Assembly (NCBI GenBank): GCA_003864495.1 | Contig: ML133480.1 | Location: 1,015,449 to 1,079,448, forward strand | Origin: Nemopilema nomurai | Lineage: Eukaryota > Cnidaria > Scyphozoa > Rhizostomeae > Rhizostomatidae | Direction of reading: 5' to 3' | DNA length: 64,000 bases | The notes under the pieces: generated by a model | Told to the model about the DNA's origin: nothing | Seen by the model: the letters and a program-made list of their open reading frames with translations, nothing else | Database searches by the model: none | Translations under genes and position numbers: made by a program | Part shown: in pieces, positions 36,601 to 50,000 of the stretch | Layout: the number at the start of each line of letters is the position of its first letter | Position numbering within the stretch: position 1 is the stretch's first letter

Positions 36601-37189
36601 ATAATAAATTAATACCTTTTAATCGACTAATACTAAGTAATCGATTAAAGCTTAGTAATCAATTAATACTAAGTAATCGATTAAAGCTTAGTAATCAATT
36701 GATACTTTGTAATCAATTAATATTTCGCAGATCTACAAAGTGCAAAGTGTATCAAGCCTGGCAAGTTCGAACGACGCCATCTTCGAGAGAAAAGGCAGCG
36801 ATAAATTCAACATCATAAAATCGATTCAGATGAAAACAAAGAAACGCAAATCGATCTCATTGGAGCATCTGCCGTACTTCTCCGCCGCAGGGGAGGAGAT
36901 TCAGCTGCCGAACCAACAGAAAGTGAACACAAAGAGACTCTCGGCACTGCAGCCGGGCTACACCGAACCGGACCTATCGAATTTGACGTCAATGGCGCTG
37001 GATCAGACTCTGAAGGGCCGGGTGGAATCGATTGAGTCAGTCGAGGAGGGACATGTACCGCTGCCAAAGCCGGAGGAGTCGCTCGATTTTGTAGTGGCAA
37101 GTAAGCAGACGACCGGGTTTGAGCTCGACTCGCTCAAAATCAACAACACAGTCGATGGGATGGAGACTGGGAAAGCCTTAATGTGGTGA
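30697..37189 (+). CDS. Ankyrin-repeat protein, espin-like
   Basis: A likely actin- or cytoskeleton-associated scaffold. Coding exons: 30697-30881, 31696-31798, 32459-32492, 32728-32928, 33272-33419, 33866-33965, 34576-35838 and 36731-37189; the phases close to give 830 aa. Residues 1 to about 257 hold six or so ankyrin repeats, for example VAAHYAAAGGHLHILQYLQE, GMTALHASAQEGHLDCVRYL and TPLHFASAEGHWKMVRWL. Their order and linkers parallel the espin ankyrin block. The rest is low-complexity and Lys/Glu/Ser-rich (421-codon exon 7). It contains GGVVDEELLDRMRKNREEW and no Pro-rich stretch or WH2 motif I can be sure of, so the espin call rests on the ankyrin half. Reading through the exon 7 donor would add only VAMNC and a stop. 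The final exon appears frameshifted by a GATGG duplication (see findings). Confidence 0.75.
32130..32355. repeat. 57-bp tandem repeat, four copies
   Basis: Units containing TCATGAAAGAATTGAA, AAGGAATTAA and AAATCTAACATATTATAT start at about 32137, 32194, 32251 and 32308, a 57-bp period. It is in intron 2 of the ankyrin gene and non-coding. A 30-bp duplication (CCTTGTGGTACCTCAACCTC) follows at 32393-32445. Confidence 0.9.
36580..36728. repeat. AT-rich short-period repeat before the last ankyrin-gene exon
   Basis: Alternating TAATCGATTAAAGCTTAG and TAATCAATTAATACTAAG-like units run right up to the splice acceptor at 36730, occupying the polypyrimidine-tract region of intron 7. Confidence 0.8.
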
Positions 37190-38317
37190 TTAAACGGCGC
37201 AAGGTGTGGAGCCTCGAAGTGGCGGTACCGGAAGGTGGTCTCGATTCCGTGTCAAAGATGGAGCGCAAGAATTGTAGGGGATGATGTAGTATGAATAAAG
37301 GACAATTTGGCCTGAAATACGCAAGCTTGGGGTTGGAGTCAGAGTGATGCAGGGATTTGTCGAGGTTGATATGAAATGGGCCTAACATGTCCGAGCGAGA
37401 ACATGCTGGGTCAACAGAGATCCCTATTCCAAACTTCTTTGAACAACAGTCCCTCTGGAGAAAAGCAGTACAATAGGATAAAATTATCTTCTGTTTAGGG
37501 ACGACAAAATTAATCGAATTTTCTTATTTTGGCACTTATTTAATTCTAATTAATTATTTGCTCTTGAATTCGCTTTATAAGCGTTATTAAATTCACTTTA
37601 AATTCACTGTAAGAAGTGCCCAAGCGCTTAGCAATTAGCACATAATGCCTTGAAAAGCATCTGCAAGAAATATTCGGTGCTCCTTATAAGAGCAAAAAAT
37701 CACAAACTTCATACTATGGGCGGGGCACTTTGTTTAGAAAATGCTGTAATGGTTTTTTGTAATTTTCTAAGAGACACTTGGTAGTGGTTTTGATATTGAA
37801 ATGAATGAGGCTGGTTTTGATTCGTCATCTTAATTCCTGGACCAAAAAGAGAAACACTTTTGTGTTGGGCCAATCGATTAGCATCAGAATGACATCAGTA
37901 TCAAAATTGTGTCTTCAATTTAAGAAAAGAAGGCGGAATATCCCCCCCCCCCCCCCTTCTTCACTCAAGTCAAATATGGTGGAAAGGGGACAAAGGATGT
38001 TGTAGTCAAAATGCTACTTTGAACTGGCTCCGAGATTCACACCCTAGAGCTATGGGTTGGGTCCTGGAATTATTGATTCAAAGGGCTACTTCAAAAACAA
38101 TCATGCTTGTAGCCTGGTCCGCAGAGTCTCCAATTCACCTTGCCTAAAGGTGTCTCTATGCATCTTAGCACACAAATAGTGTATGGCAAAACAACGGAAT
38201 GAAAATCGCCAATGGCTCTATCACTAACTGACGATAGTTCTTTAGCTGAAACCACAAACTGATTGAAACAAAAGATAAGACGGATCCCTACCAGTAGCCA
38301 CCTGCATGCTCCGTAAA
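37190..38317. other. Convergent 3' intergenic region
   Basis: The ankyrin gene (plus) and RNF2 (minus) converge here. An AATAAA at 37294-37299 probably serves the ankyrin gene. A run of 14 C occurs near 37942-37955. No further gene is recognised. Confidence 0.6.
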
Positions 38318-41300
38318 TTATGATTCATCTTGGGACCTTGAGTAATACATCTCGAGTGGCTTGTTTTGATTCCAATGCTAAAAATAACGCACAAATTAAT
38401 ACAGAAGCACAGTCACACTGTGTGATAAAAACAGTCGACTACCTAGCATTGTTTTCTAGATCTATATATTGTTCAGATTGGTATGCATACCCATACATAA
38501 TCAACAGCTAGCTTGAAATTCAGAGCAGCAACTTGTAAACATTCTGCTTTATATACTACAAACTCGTACTGTCTACACAGTGTTGAGCATTTGATACAGA
38601 AATTTCTCAATGTAATTCACATTTTCATCATAGAGAAGTGTAACTAATAGGATATAGCGAGATCTCACAAAAGATTTCAACCATCTTAATCAAGCCTCCT
38701 TCTCAGTTTTTCATGAGACATGACGTAATATTGTCCAGAAAAAGTCCTAAATTATACAAAACTGCGACAAGGGTATATCGAAACCATCAAATGCCTATGA
38801 TTCTGGATCAGGTGCAGTGACATTGATGCCTGTCAATCAGTAGACTTTATGTCAATCAACAGCAGGCAATAAATGGATATCTTCAGAACAGTCTTTTGGG
38901 TCATCGATATGTGGCCCAGGACAAAACACGGAAAGACAAAACTCGTCTACGCACCTTCTCGTTTATTTGCTCCAGAGTCATCGTTCCGTCCAACACCTGA
39001 GTGACAAAATTTGATTGTAAGCAGAATATAAGCTTTACATACGCATAAAGCATAACATAGTAATAGTTCACATTTGCAACAAACGTAAAAAGAAATGAAT
39101 GAATGAACATTAATGAGCCAGTCAATGACAACATTTCATCTACGATCCATCATGTGTGTATTTTAACATAAAATTTCTACAAGAAAATGACAATGTTTCC
39201 AATACTTCAAAAAGATGACAGCTGGGCGAGGATATCTTGCAGTCTAATAACAGCCCCACAGCCCCAAAAAGTCTCTGGAAACCATAAACAACATTTAAAG
39301 TGGCGTGGCAATCACCTGATGTTCGCCGGACGGCAATGCGACGCAAATGTCAAACTGTTTCGTTTCGCAGATGTTGGCATTGAGTGACTGAGTCACTGGG
39401 TTCTCTTCGCTTTGCTCTGAAGACGAAAAATCGGTGATCGAATGGTGAGCTAGGTTGATAGAATAACTAAAATCAGCAAAAATTGCTCGAGGTGTCATTA
39501 CACTCCATTGTTACAAAAATGCTTTTCAAACGTTACAAAAATGCTTTGGGAAGAAAACATTTTCAAAACCAAAAGTAGGCCTTTCACAGAGCATTAAATA
39601 GCAAAAATTAAAACCAAGGAGTTCAACTTCAAGTTGTATGATAATTTGGATTTTGGTTCCTGCTTATTTGATTTATAAACATACGAGGCTCAGCACGAAA
39701 TATGGAAATTATGACTTTCTAAAGATATCTTAAAAATTTGTTCTGGTTCGAATTCCTTTCTACATTCTCTTTCTACAACTTATTATGAACCTTTTCAGAA
39801 GTAGAAAGCAAAGACTCATTTGTAAGGAATCAACCAACAAATGCTTTTTAGTATATAACTTTATAATACTAAGAAAAAGCAATAAATGACTTTTGAATGC
39901 TATGTACAATCTGAAAAAAACTATGTTCCCGCTGTTGCTATTGTTAAGGAATTAATACTGCGAAAAATAATCCCATTTTAAACATGAAAATAGTCCTTGA
40001 GTTAAAGAACAGGAAGCTTTTAGACACATATTTGGGTAAGTAGATAAATATTTTGGGCCAAATACATCGGCCTGTGAGTAATAATTGATGATTGTTATTT
40101 TAACTGGTGTGTTTGTTGAAAAAACAGTGGCCGTTAGCCGCCAAGACTCATTCATGAAATTCATAGCTTTTTCATAACATCAACGACTGGATTAGTTTGC
40201 GCAAGAGAGACCCGATTGGGTAGCACCTTCAATTGAACTCTGAAGTTGGTTTTTCCTCCTTTGTATAGTAAACAGGAATAGGTGGGTCCCTTAATTTGCG
40301 GTTTTCCAGGAAACGGTCATTTCCACAAAGAACAGCGCGTACTGAATATCAAACTATCATATTGTTCTGAACGTACATCTACAAATTAGCGAGCTTAAAA
40401 TTTAAGAAGGGAATGAGGTCTTTAGAAATAGCCAGGTTATGCAAAATACTTTAGGCAAAGAGTACGCTGAAGTGGGACACTGAACTGTGAGAATAGCGAG
40501 TTTCTGTGGTGAACCCTACATCACGTGACTTATCACAGCTTCAAGTAAACGAGGCTGGAAATTACGTCATACCTTCCTTTTGCTTAGTGAGTCCCAGTCT
40601 CGTCGAAAGGTAAATTGACAGATGATCGACTGCAAGATAATGAATTACGAATGTCACAGAAATGACAACAAGGATTGAAGGAAACATAAACTATCAATAA
40701 ATAATTATCAACTAATAAACCGGTAAACATGATGCTTTGGAGCAGGAACAAGAACATCATCATCATCATCTTGGCAAGAACAGCGTTCGAAATTTTAAGA
40801 CGGCAGATCAGTTCCCAACTCAACGTTTATTTATTTCCCGCACTTGTGCGATTTTCCCATTAATGCCCTAGATTTGAATTCGGGTAGCTTCGGATAACAC
40901 AAACTATGATTAAGTCGGACCGACTGTCGGATTGACTCTATTGCCTTAAGAATCCTTTCAAAGTCGTACACAACGCGCGTTCGCTAGGTCGGGCCGACTT
41001 CTTATTCCAATTAAAGGTATAGGCTAGTGAGCGCCATGCTGACGGACCTGTTGCATTTGGTGACGTAATCAGGTATCTGGCTTGACTGTCCATCGACCCT
41101 GAGCCTCCGTTGCGAACTAGTGGACGGAAAACGAGCTCAATCTCCTGCAAAGTAAAAAGTTACACTTTACAACAATGGCAAGAATTCAGGTCGAAGAATA
41201 CCTTGACTGTACAAAGTATCTAAAAGGTGATCATCCGATGAAACTATTTTCTCAAATGATATAGCTGTTGGATTTTTACGGAGATCTTCCTTTTAAATCC

Positions 41301-44300
41301 TCTCCTTCGCAACACACAGCATGTACCCTGGCTGCGCAGTGGGATAGCACAAATACTTTTCTACAAAGTGTATGTTTATGAAGGGTTCTTTGTACAATAT
41401 GGCTGGCAAAGTCTACCATGAACACTCCCATCATTCCCATATGCTTGCTTGATGGGTAACGTCCTTTGCGTTGGCTCACTGTACAGGAGTACCGTAACAC
41501 AATGTTTACTAAATACTAGTCAAAGGCAGCAGACACGTGCTAGAAACACTGGCGTATTCGAATGCCATTTTATGCAAAAGCACGCTTCTTATTTCCATCT
41601 GAAGCTATCCCAATGTCCAACGCAATTACTCAGAACTTAAATAGTAAAGCTGATATCAGGGAAAATAGAATGCTTTACTTACAGGGATGTGCTACACTAG
41701 TAAGTAAGTTAAAAATATCCGATGAGGCCGAAAGGAAAAGTATTGGCTACTTGGTCCAGATAATGAAATGAGTTTTTTAATCACCTCAGGACATTCAATA
41801 GTCTCTTTCCGAACATCTGATGTTCCTGTGGTAGATGAAATGCATTAGCTTGAAGTCTATAACTGATTAGCAAAACGAAATCTAAAGAAGATTCTGAGAA
41901 AAATACACAAAACATTGGCCTATGCTTATTGCTACCTTACGAAACTTCTGGAGTGGCATTTGACACCTTAATGACACAGCTCGGTAATATAATGCCCAAA
42001 TAATATCGTTAGTCAAAAAGCGAATTGTCGTGTAAAAGTAGTACTACCGGACAAGAAGAAGGACATTAACACGTTACTTAGATTAGCTACTTTTCAAGAT
42101 GGCCGATCTAATTTGGTTTACCCTCCAAGACTGCGGAGGAGCCCGATCTTGTTAAACCTGTTGGGGCCAATTCATTGCTTAAACCTCATTGGTTGGTAAT
42201 GCTAGTGCCAGACCCCGCATAAGGCTCACTGCAAAAGGGAGTCACGTACCTCCTTCCATCTCGGCAGCGTCTTGCACATTCTTCCTTTTCTTGTTAGTGG
42301 CGACAACTTTGGGTGTTGGCATCACTGGCATCAGTCCCTCTCCTTCTTCAACATTGTCCATGGCTAAAAGAAAGGATGACGTAGCTGTCACGTGATCGCT
42401 AAAAGAGGAGAAGGATTAGCGAAGGCAAGAAGCACGCTTTGGAGGAGCATGGCAAACTTACTAGGGTTTACTTGGAGAATAATAGCATTAGTCGGAGTCG
42501 GAAAATTTCGAGAGGGAATGGTCAAAGAATTGATATGTTTAGAATTAAACGGAATCCCACGGAAACTGCTTTCGTTGTAGCTGATCCTTTACAAAAAAGC
42601 ACATGAGTTAATGAAGCAATCAGCAAATGCAAAGACGATGCAGCAGAGACTCGCACGAAATTGTTTGTAGAAAAATCATGCGATCACATAATCACATAAT
42701 CAAGTAGCCATACATTCATTGAATTTCATAATCACACATAAAATGTGAATGCTTACACATCTCTTCCATGGCTCTTTTCTGTTGCTGAAATGCGAATTTA
42801 AAACAATTTAGAGGACATAGTCACAAAGCAATGAGGACTTTGAATCCTTAGAAAACCAAAGCTCCTTTTTCTAAGGATGTTTTTGTCTTGAGGACTATTT
42901 TTCAGCAAAAAAATTAAACTGTGGCTTTAGATCTTTGCTATCTCTGAAAATCAGGGCAAGAGTTTGCATTAATTTATCAATGAAAAGAGAAAACGCCTGC
43001 CAAGCTCCTTTCATAAAGCACAAAAGCAGAGCATTTGTGGTAATCTTGTCAGTTCTTTGCACAAAACAAGGTCACAACAAATGTTAAGGGCTACAAGCTA
43101 CAAACAAAAGCTCAGACAAAGGAGGAGGTGAAAGGTCAAAATGATTGTCCTTCATTTAGCCTGACTTCCCAATAGGGTAATAGTTACGCACTTGCCGCAG
43201 CATCCGTTGCAACCTATTCTGTGCTTGGAGCTTTAGGCCTTCCTCTATGCTTGTAGTGAGTGCTTGTTGGTTGTGGTGGCTGTTTAGCTTTTGCAAAACT
43301 CTTTCCTACAAGGAAACAAAAATAAACACATATAGATCAAATATAAGCCATGTAGCTCCAAAACTCAAAAAATGCAATATTGGCAGATAGCTCGCTCGGT
43401 GGGTCAAAGGTGCTAATGGCTAAGGTGAAAGGTGAAGGGTTAATCTAATGACTCAAACTAAAGGTGAAAAAGGAGAGGTGAAAACTGAAACCATTTGACA
43501 ACAAAACAAAACAGCATTGAAACACAACTGATTTGCTTGATTTTATATAACATAATCAAAACACATTAGAAACAGTATAAACAAGTACAATACATAAGCA
43601 TGAATAGAGAAAAACCAACAAGTAAACAGGACAAATAACTGCCATGGAAAATCAAAAATCAACACTGCCAAAATAGAAAAACTGGATGGTGGTGTAATCC
43701 TTCTAAAACATTTCTAAATTTAAAGTTAATTAAAATCTTTGGTGGGCTCACCTGGTGGGCTTCATACTCTTCTCTATTTGGATAAATCTAAAAACAATTT
43801 TGTTAACTACGTAAAACATCTCTTCTATTCTTTACTTGGTGAAAAACATGGTGATGAGTTAATAGTTCAATCCATTCAAGAAATTTCATTGAGACATTGG
43901 GAAATTTCAGAAAGACATTGGGAATCCTTGTAAGGCATGAAAAAAATATTTGTTGGTAGATCTTCATGAAAATGGCTCCATGTTTGCACATTTGAAATCT
44001 TCAAACAGAGAATTGAAAATAGAGATCAAATAGTAATTAATGTGGTAATTTTTGGCATTGTGATAAAAATAGTCATACTACCTTGTCAATTAAAGCATCA
44101 AAGTTTGGATCTGGTCTTAAAGATCTTTTTGATATCAACTTTTTCCTGCAGGTTGGACATTCTTTATTGCTGCAAAAGTTAAAGTGATTCTCAAAGCTTT
44201 TTGAAAGTCATCACGGAAACAAGAAAAATTGACAGTTAAGGAAAAAACTATGACTTTTAGGAATGAGAGTTGTTGGGAACAAAAGACAGGTAAACCAGCA

Positions 44301-45893
44301 CACTAAAGCAAAATTTAAGTTCCTAAGGGTACCCAAGTAAATACAACAGTATTAACTTCAATTCATTATGGATTTAGTTGCAAATTCAAAATGTTCTGAC
44401 CTTATGGCCCACTTACCCACTTCTTAGTGCAGTAATTATACAATCTTGACAAAATCTATGCAGACACTAAAGTAAAAATAAGCAACAAGTTATGTGTAGA
44501 GTGAAGATATTTTCTATTCAACAACTGTAAAAAACATTTGGATAATCTAGACTTTTGTTTTGCAGTGTTATACTGATAAAACAAGAAACCAATATTTCTA
44601 CAGGACTTTTCCCTAGAAGATGAATATATTATATTTACTCCAAAAAATCTAATTTTGGCTATAATTTTGCATAACGCTTCTAATCTATTTGAAAATGTTT
44701 AAAAATCACCAGGTAGTGGATCTTTAAAAATGGTTTATGCTGACTCCTTGACGCAGCTTGGGCTTTTTCATTAAAACACACTTTATATACTTTTTCAAGA
44801 CATTGATAGAAAACTTTCTGTTATGCCAGTAAAACAAATGCTCGCTGCAGCTAACCTTCTAGTTATAGAGACAAAAACAGACAGTACAAAAACTGTTTTA
44901 TAAAATTAATTACAATTAACTTACTTTTGTGGTAAATAAAAATAAATGTTTTGAGTTATTTACAAGGCAGTGATTGCAAACATAACATAACATAACATAA
45001 CAAATGCTGTAATGTAGGCCATGAGCCTGTTACAGATTGCTTCTAATCTAATTGTTGTTGTTGGTAGGGGATGCTCCTGAAAAACATGCAAGTTAAAACA
45101 TTTACCTATCTAATGAAAAATGGTTACAGCATATGCAAAAATTTTTACCTCTTTGGTAGTCATTGTGTTTTTGAGCATGTCCAAACATATAGGACACATG
45201 AGTTCGCTATGAAGGCTTCTTGGGGAGATTGCTATTTCTGTGTCATCTGTGATTGCCTCATGAGGCTTTCTGTGCAACTCATACAGGCTGAGTTCTGAAA
45301 ATATCAGTTGAAATAAAGAAATAAATTTTCCCCTCTTGCACACAATTTTGTCCAAACGGTCCATGGGTATCAGGACATGATTTAAATTCATAGAAAATTA
45401 GGTCAAGCCAAGTCTAATATGGAAATTGACTTCAGAGTGTGGTCAGAAACTTTCTTTTGGTTTGAAGACACTTGCACCATATTGAAATTCATAAAACAGC
45501 AGCCAATCTTCACAGATACCTTCCCCGTGAACTCAACTCCTTCGTTGTTTACTTATTTCTTTATAGTTTCCAAAGACAGTGCAGTGATAAGTTTAAAAAT
45601 AAGTCATGATTATGATGATGAACAGGATTAACCTCTTTGTCTAGGAACACTACACAATATGCATGATTGTGTTCTATCAAACAACACTGCCAGTTCTAAG
45701 TTGCGCCAAATGTGAGCTTGGCTGTACAGATCTCGGTCACTGTGGAGAGTAGATCGACCCTTCAATTCATTTGTCAGGGATCGTGCAGCGAAAAAGACTC
45801 AGTACTTTAACACTTCATTGTTTAATGTAAAAATCATTAGCTGATCTTACCCCAAGACCTTGGCTGAATTGACTGCTGACTCTGTTGTGACAT
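38318..45893 (-). CDS. RNF2: RING1/RNF2 Polycomb E3 ubiquitin ligase
   Basis: The catalytic subunit of Polycomb repressive complex 1, which monoubiquitinates histone H2A in the nucleus. Coding exons: 45893-45851, 45294-45149, 44466-44417, 44169-44082, 43787-43752, 43305-43192, 42784-42757, 42363-42250, 41825-41785, 41144-41048, 40629-40573, 39416-39316, 38996-38955 and 38377-38318; the phases close to give 338 aa (human RNF2 336). The start MSQQSQQS and [17 protein letters not shown] match the family. The C3HC4 RING is complete: C48, C51, C64, H66, C69, C72, C84, C87. [12 protein letters not shown] follows. The C-terminal RAWUL domain (from EIELVFRPL at about 222 to the end) binds CBX and RYBP-type partners. 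The middle linker is divergent. The 41-nt exon at 41825-41785 was placed because it alone closes the phase. One gene may stand for both vertebrate RING1 and RNF2. Confidence 0.96.
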
Positions 45894-47095
45894 TTTTGGC
45901 AATTTGTTTCCGAATTATAAGAGTGAAACAACTTCGACAGTTCCAGATAACACCCTTTTTCCTTTGTTGAAGTCGATTCAAGCTAATTTCATTGAGTTGA
46001 ATTGGCCTCGTTTCCAGCCCCATCAACAATCGATAACAAGGTTGTGAGATTTCGGCCACTGATTTTGGCTTTGTCAAAATTCTGACTCCTTGGCTCTCCT
46101 CGGCCATTTTAATGCATTCTTCCATGTGAATAGTCAATAGAATTGTACATTATATTCTATGACTTTAGAATAACTATACTCTTTAGAATTTATAGACTCG
46201 TCGTAAAAGAATCCAGCTCAATCGGAGAACAAAGCCCCTGAAAAATTTGCAAGCAACCAACGATTGGCGATAATTCCACAGTTCAAAACAACGATAAAAA
46301 TCAGTCTTCATTATTCTCCCAAAATCTTTGCATCATACAATTTATCTTAAAATATCAGTTCACACTATTAGAAATATTTACACACACCAAAAAATATTGA
46401 ATGCAAATTAAAACCAGGGAAACATATTTACACACCGAACTATCGTCAAATTTTCACTTGAAAGCACTACAAAATATCGCGAAGGTATATCGTAAAAATT
46501 AGCGAGGTTTCTTCCTTGCGTGAATAATTCTTTGAAATTTCTTTGGTACTTGCGTTGAACGCATCCAGTTAGATGCCAAAATAAGCTACGAAAAGAAAAT
46601 CACGATCAAAAGAGAGCAAAAAAGTAAAATGTTTTGATTGTAAAAAATCATTGTCGTGTGATTAAATGTTTGTAAATCAAGTGTATTGCCATTATCTTGC
46701 TTAAATTGAAGTTCTTAATGTGTAGAAAATGAACTAATTGACGTGCTTAAGTTTAAAAATAATATAAAACAGCAAGTATTTAATAGCAAATAACAATTCG
46801 TTACTTGACCTTCATACCACTATCACTTAATATTAACATGAATATAACAATAAACTTAATAATAACAATACTACTCTTGATGAGACTGAGAGAAGGCGAA
46901 TTCTTGCATACCTTTCCGCAATAAAAGAAGTAGATTTTTGTAAAAACGATCAAAAATAGACATAAATAGGTATTCTATCGCTATCCACAACTTAAGGAGG
47001 CATTAAAAATAAATCACTTTGGTGGTCAGAAAATCTAGTGTAAGAGCTGCATCTTTGCTGATATGAAGAACAGATAATACCTTAATCTGAACAAA
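45894..47095. other. Spacer between RNF2 5' end and NEK 3' end
   Basis: 1.2 kb holding the RNF2 promoter and 5' UTR. A 96-codon minus-strand frame (46137-45847) overlaps the RNF2 start codon in another reading frame. No other feature is recognised. Confidence 0.5.
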
Positions 47096-50000
47096 TCACT
47101 TTGATTCTGAATCTATGAGTTCATTGACAAGAAAACACGCCTCCAGCTTCCCTGAGCCAGCAATTCGTTGAAATTCAGACCTTGTATTGGAACAGAACCA
47201 TTGATAAATAAGATGTAGCAACAACTAGTTGCAGGCATCTTGCAAAGATTTCAAAGATTTCACGAAACGAAACTTTACATATAGCTAAACATGGTTTCCA
47301 AAACAAGCTACAAATAGCTCAAGCTCTTTTGAATAAACAGAAATAAAGAAAATTAGTTGACTCAAGTTGGAGCTGACAGGCAAGACGGCATTTGTTTTGT
47401 TCTCTATGACAATAAACATTTTAAGTAAAGAGTACATTGGCAACAAGAATGATTTAAGCAACCGTCGTGGCCTCACCCAAGAAACTCCTGGCCATGCCCT
47501 TCCCTGCAAATTTCTTCTACTTCATTGAATACTGATTCGCCTAGATGTTCACGACATTGTCTGAATGACATTAGAAAACACGTCTATACTGAAGGTTTTG
47601 TAGGAAATATTTGTTTAAAAGTGTGTTTACTAGACTTCAATATATACCAACAAATAACAGAACACTAACGATATATAAGTTGGGACCTACTCTCGAAGCA
47701 ATGCAATGTTTGAGCCTCCTTCACTTAGTTCCTCATCGACAAAATCTTCGTAATCTGAAAATCAATCAGAAAAATTAGTCTAGTAAGACCAGTGATTATA
47801 ATAAATGAAAAGGTCGATACAAAAATTGAATTCTAGAAGACGAGTTTCATAGATTGCAGCACTGTCTCGCGTCAAGGTAACCTGGGAAGCAAGACTAGAA
47901 CACCATCACAAAGCACAAGGAGAACAAGTATAATGTGTGCCAAGGGCTTTTTTCGTCGTGTTCTTGGAAATCACAATAACATAACATAAAAAGATCTTAG
48001 CTACCTTCCGGTCCTTGCAACACATCTTCAGCGTTACCTAGCAATTCTTCTATTTCCTAAAACAGAGGTTCATTCATTAGAGGCCAGTCGCTGAAGCCTA
48101 AGGAAGATCTCAGATAAAGACTTATAGTTAGAGAACAATATTAACGATGGCAATCTCATGGATTGTTCCGCAAAAGCATGTTAGAACTTAAAAACAATAC
48201 GAATATATTATGTTACTAGGTTGTTCTTAAAACGAAACAAAACACTGTGCAGCAAGTTCGTATAGATGTAACAAAATGTAGAAAAAACTAAAACGTTTTT
48301 TTCAGTCTCAAACGGTAATTTTCCAAGCAGTGCAAATACATTTGGTGGGAAGAGGGACAAACAAGAACCTATTCAAAAGAAGCATTTTAATTAGCTCATA
48401 GGTTGCATCAGTTCAGGACGATTCACACTCTTCTTAATCTGATTCTTCCATTTCTTTCAATGTGCATATAAAATCTCCAGCATCAAACCTATAGTTAAAA
48501 AAACTTTAAGCTGCGCTCCTTTGACACTTGACGCTAATGTTCCCCATGTTAAAACCAAAAAAGCTTCGTTATAAACAAACCTGTTCATCCTCTTCACCAA
48601 GCTCCTCGAAATCATCAGGATACTGCTCAATGACTCCACTCTCAGTGGTGCTCCTATTCTCGTCTTCGTCTCCAACCACTCTGAGCTCGTTGTCGACTTC
48701 CTCGTCATCAAAGTCATCCGAGTAATCAGAGTCACTCTCCTCCACAAAGTCATCTGCGTAGTTCCCCGTTTCCTTTGCTGACATCAAATTCGATTTATCT
48801 ACGAACAGTCAAAACCAATGCAAGCAAAATCTCTCTTTTGAAATTCAAGGCAACAAATAATCTTGTTGGCCTTAAAAGAAAATTGATGCAACTTACGATA
48901 AAGTTCTCAAACCAAAACGTGTAGATCAGATACAAATATACAAAAACGCAACAATTCAAAATTGACGAATAGCTTGCTTATTTAGAAAAAGTTGATTATA
49001 ATTAGCGCCATTAATAATAGGCCTTTGTGGACTTGCTAATAAACATAAAGTCAATTCTTTGTTCAAGCGGTTTTCTCGCAAATAAAGTTAGTAAAAACTA
49101 ATTCGTTTCTCCATGCATTTTCCATACATTTTAAGAAATTGACCAGCACTTTGAGATATCGAAGAAGGAAAAAAGATCTTAGAAAGAGAGCAGATAATAT
49201 TAATAAAAAAATCGAAGAAAAGCAAAAATAAAAGAAACAATTGAGCGTGGTAATAAAAAAAAGCAGGAGATTGAGAAAGCAAGAGAATATAAGCACAACA
49301 AAAGGAGACAAAAATCAATATGTTTAGAGCTGTAAGTCAAATGGGAAGATTTTTGAAATGATATTTACAATAAATAAATGCGATAAATACAGTTAGCAAA
49401 AGGCGTAACGTATACATTGGATGATTTTTACACCGCAAAATACCTTCTTGGGCAGCTTTTGTCGAAGGTTCTGCCTCTGATCCATTTTGAACCGAGCCTC
49501 TCATACCAACTGCCGAGAGACAACGCTTGCCCACTGAATGCTTCGACTTGGTCTCTCGAGTACTTGCAGCCGAGGCTGGGCGGAGTTTGTTGCCGTTTAG
49601 ACGCTGATGCCTGAGAAAACAACAAAAGCAATATATAATAATAATGTTGGTCATTAACAGACAAACATGCGCTACTGTTAGAAGCCTCTAAGGGCTTCCC
49701 ATTCGCTCTCCACAACTGGTTATTTATAGGAGTGTCGGACGTAAACGGGCTTTAAGTATACAAAAAGTATGGTCCCGCTGTTTCTCGCAATTGTGAAGTT
49801 TTGCACCGAAAACATTTAATATTAGATGTTATATTTGCGTTCACATAAAATATTAGTATTTGCTTGACACTAACATTCTTATAAATCAACCAAAAGGGTT
49901 TGAATCTTAGACGTGAACAAAATAGAAATGGGAAAAGGCAAAGGCACAATTCACAATTGTTCTAATAGACTAATGAATAAACATTTATAGAAAAATAGAG

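Noticed and set aside
47473..47560. NEK gene ending at the in-frame TGA at 47475-47473
   Set aside because: A consensus donor (GG then GTGAGG) lies just before it, and a downstream exon (47180-47096) continues in phase with a fitting NEK-like C-terminus.
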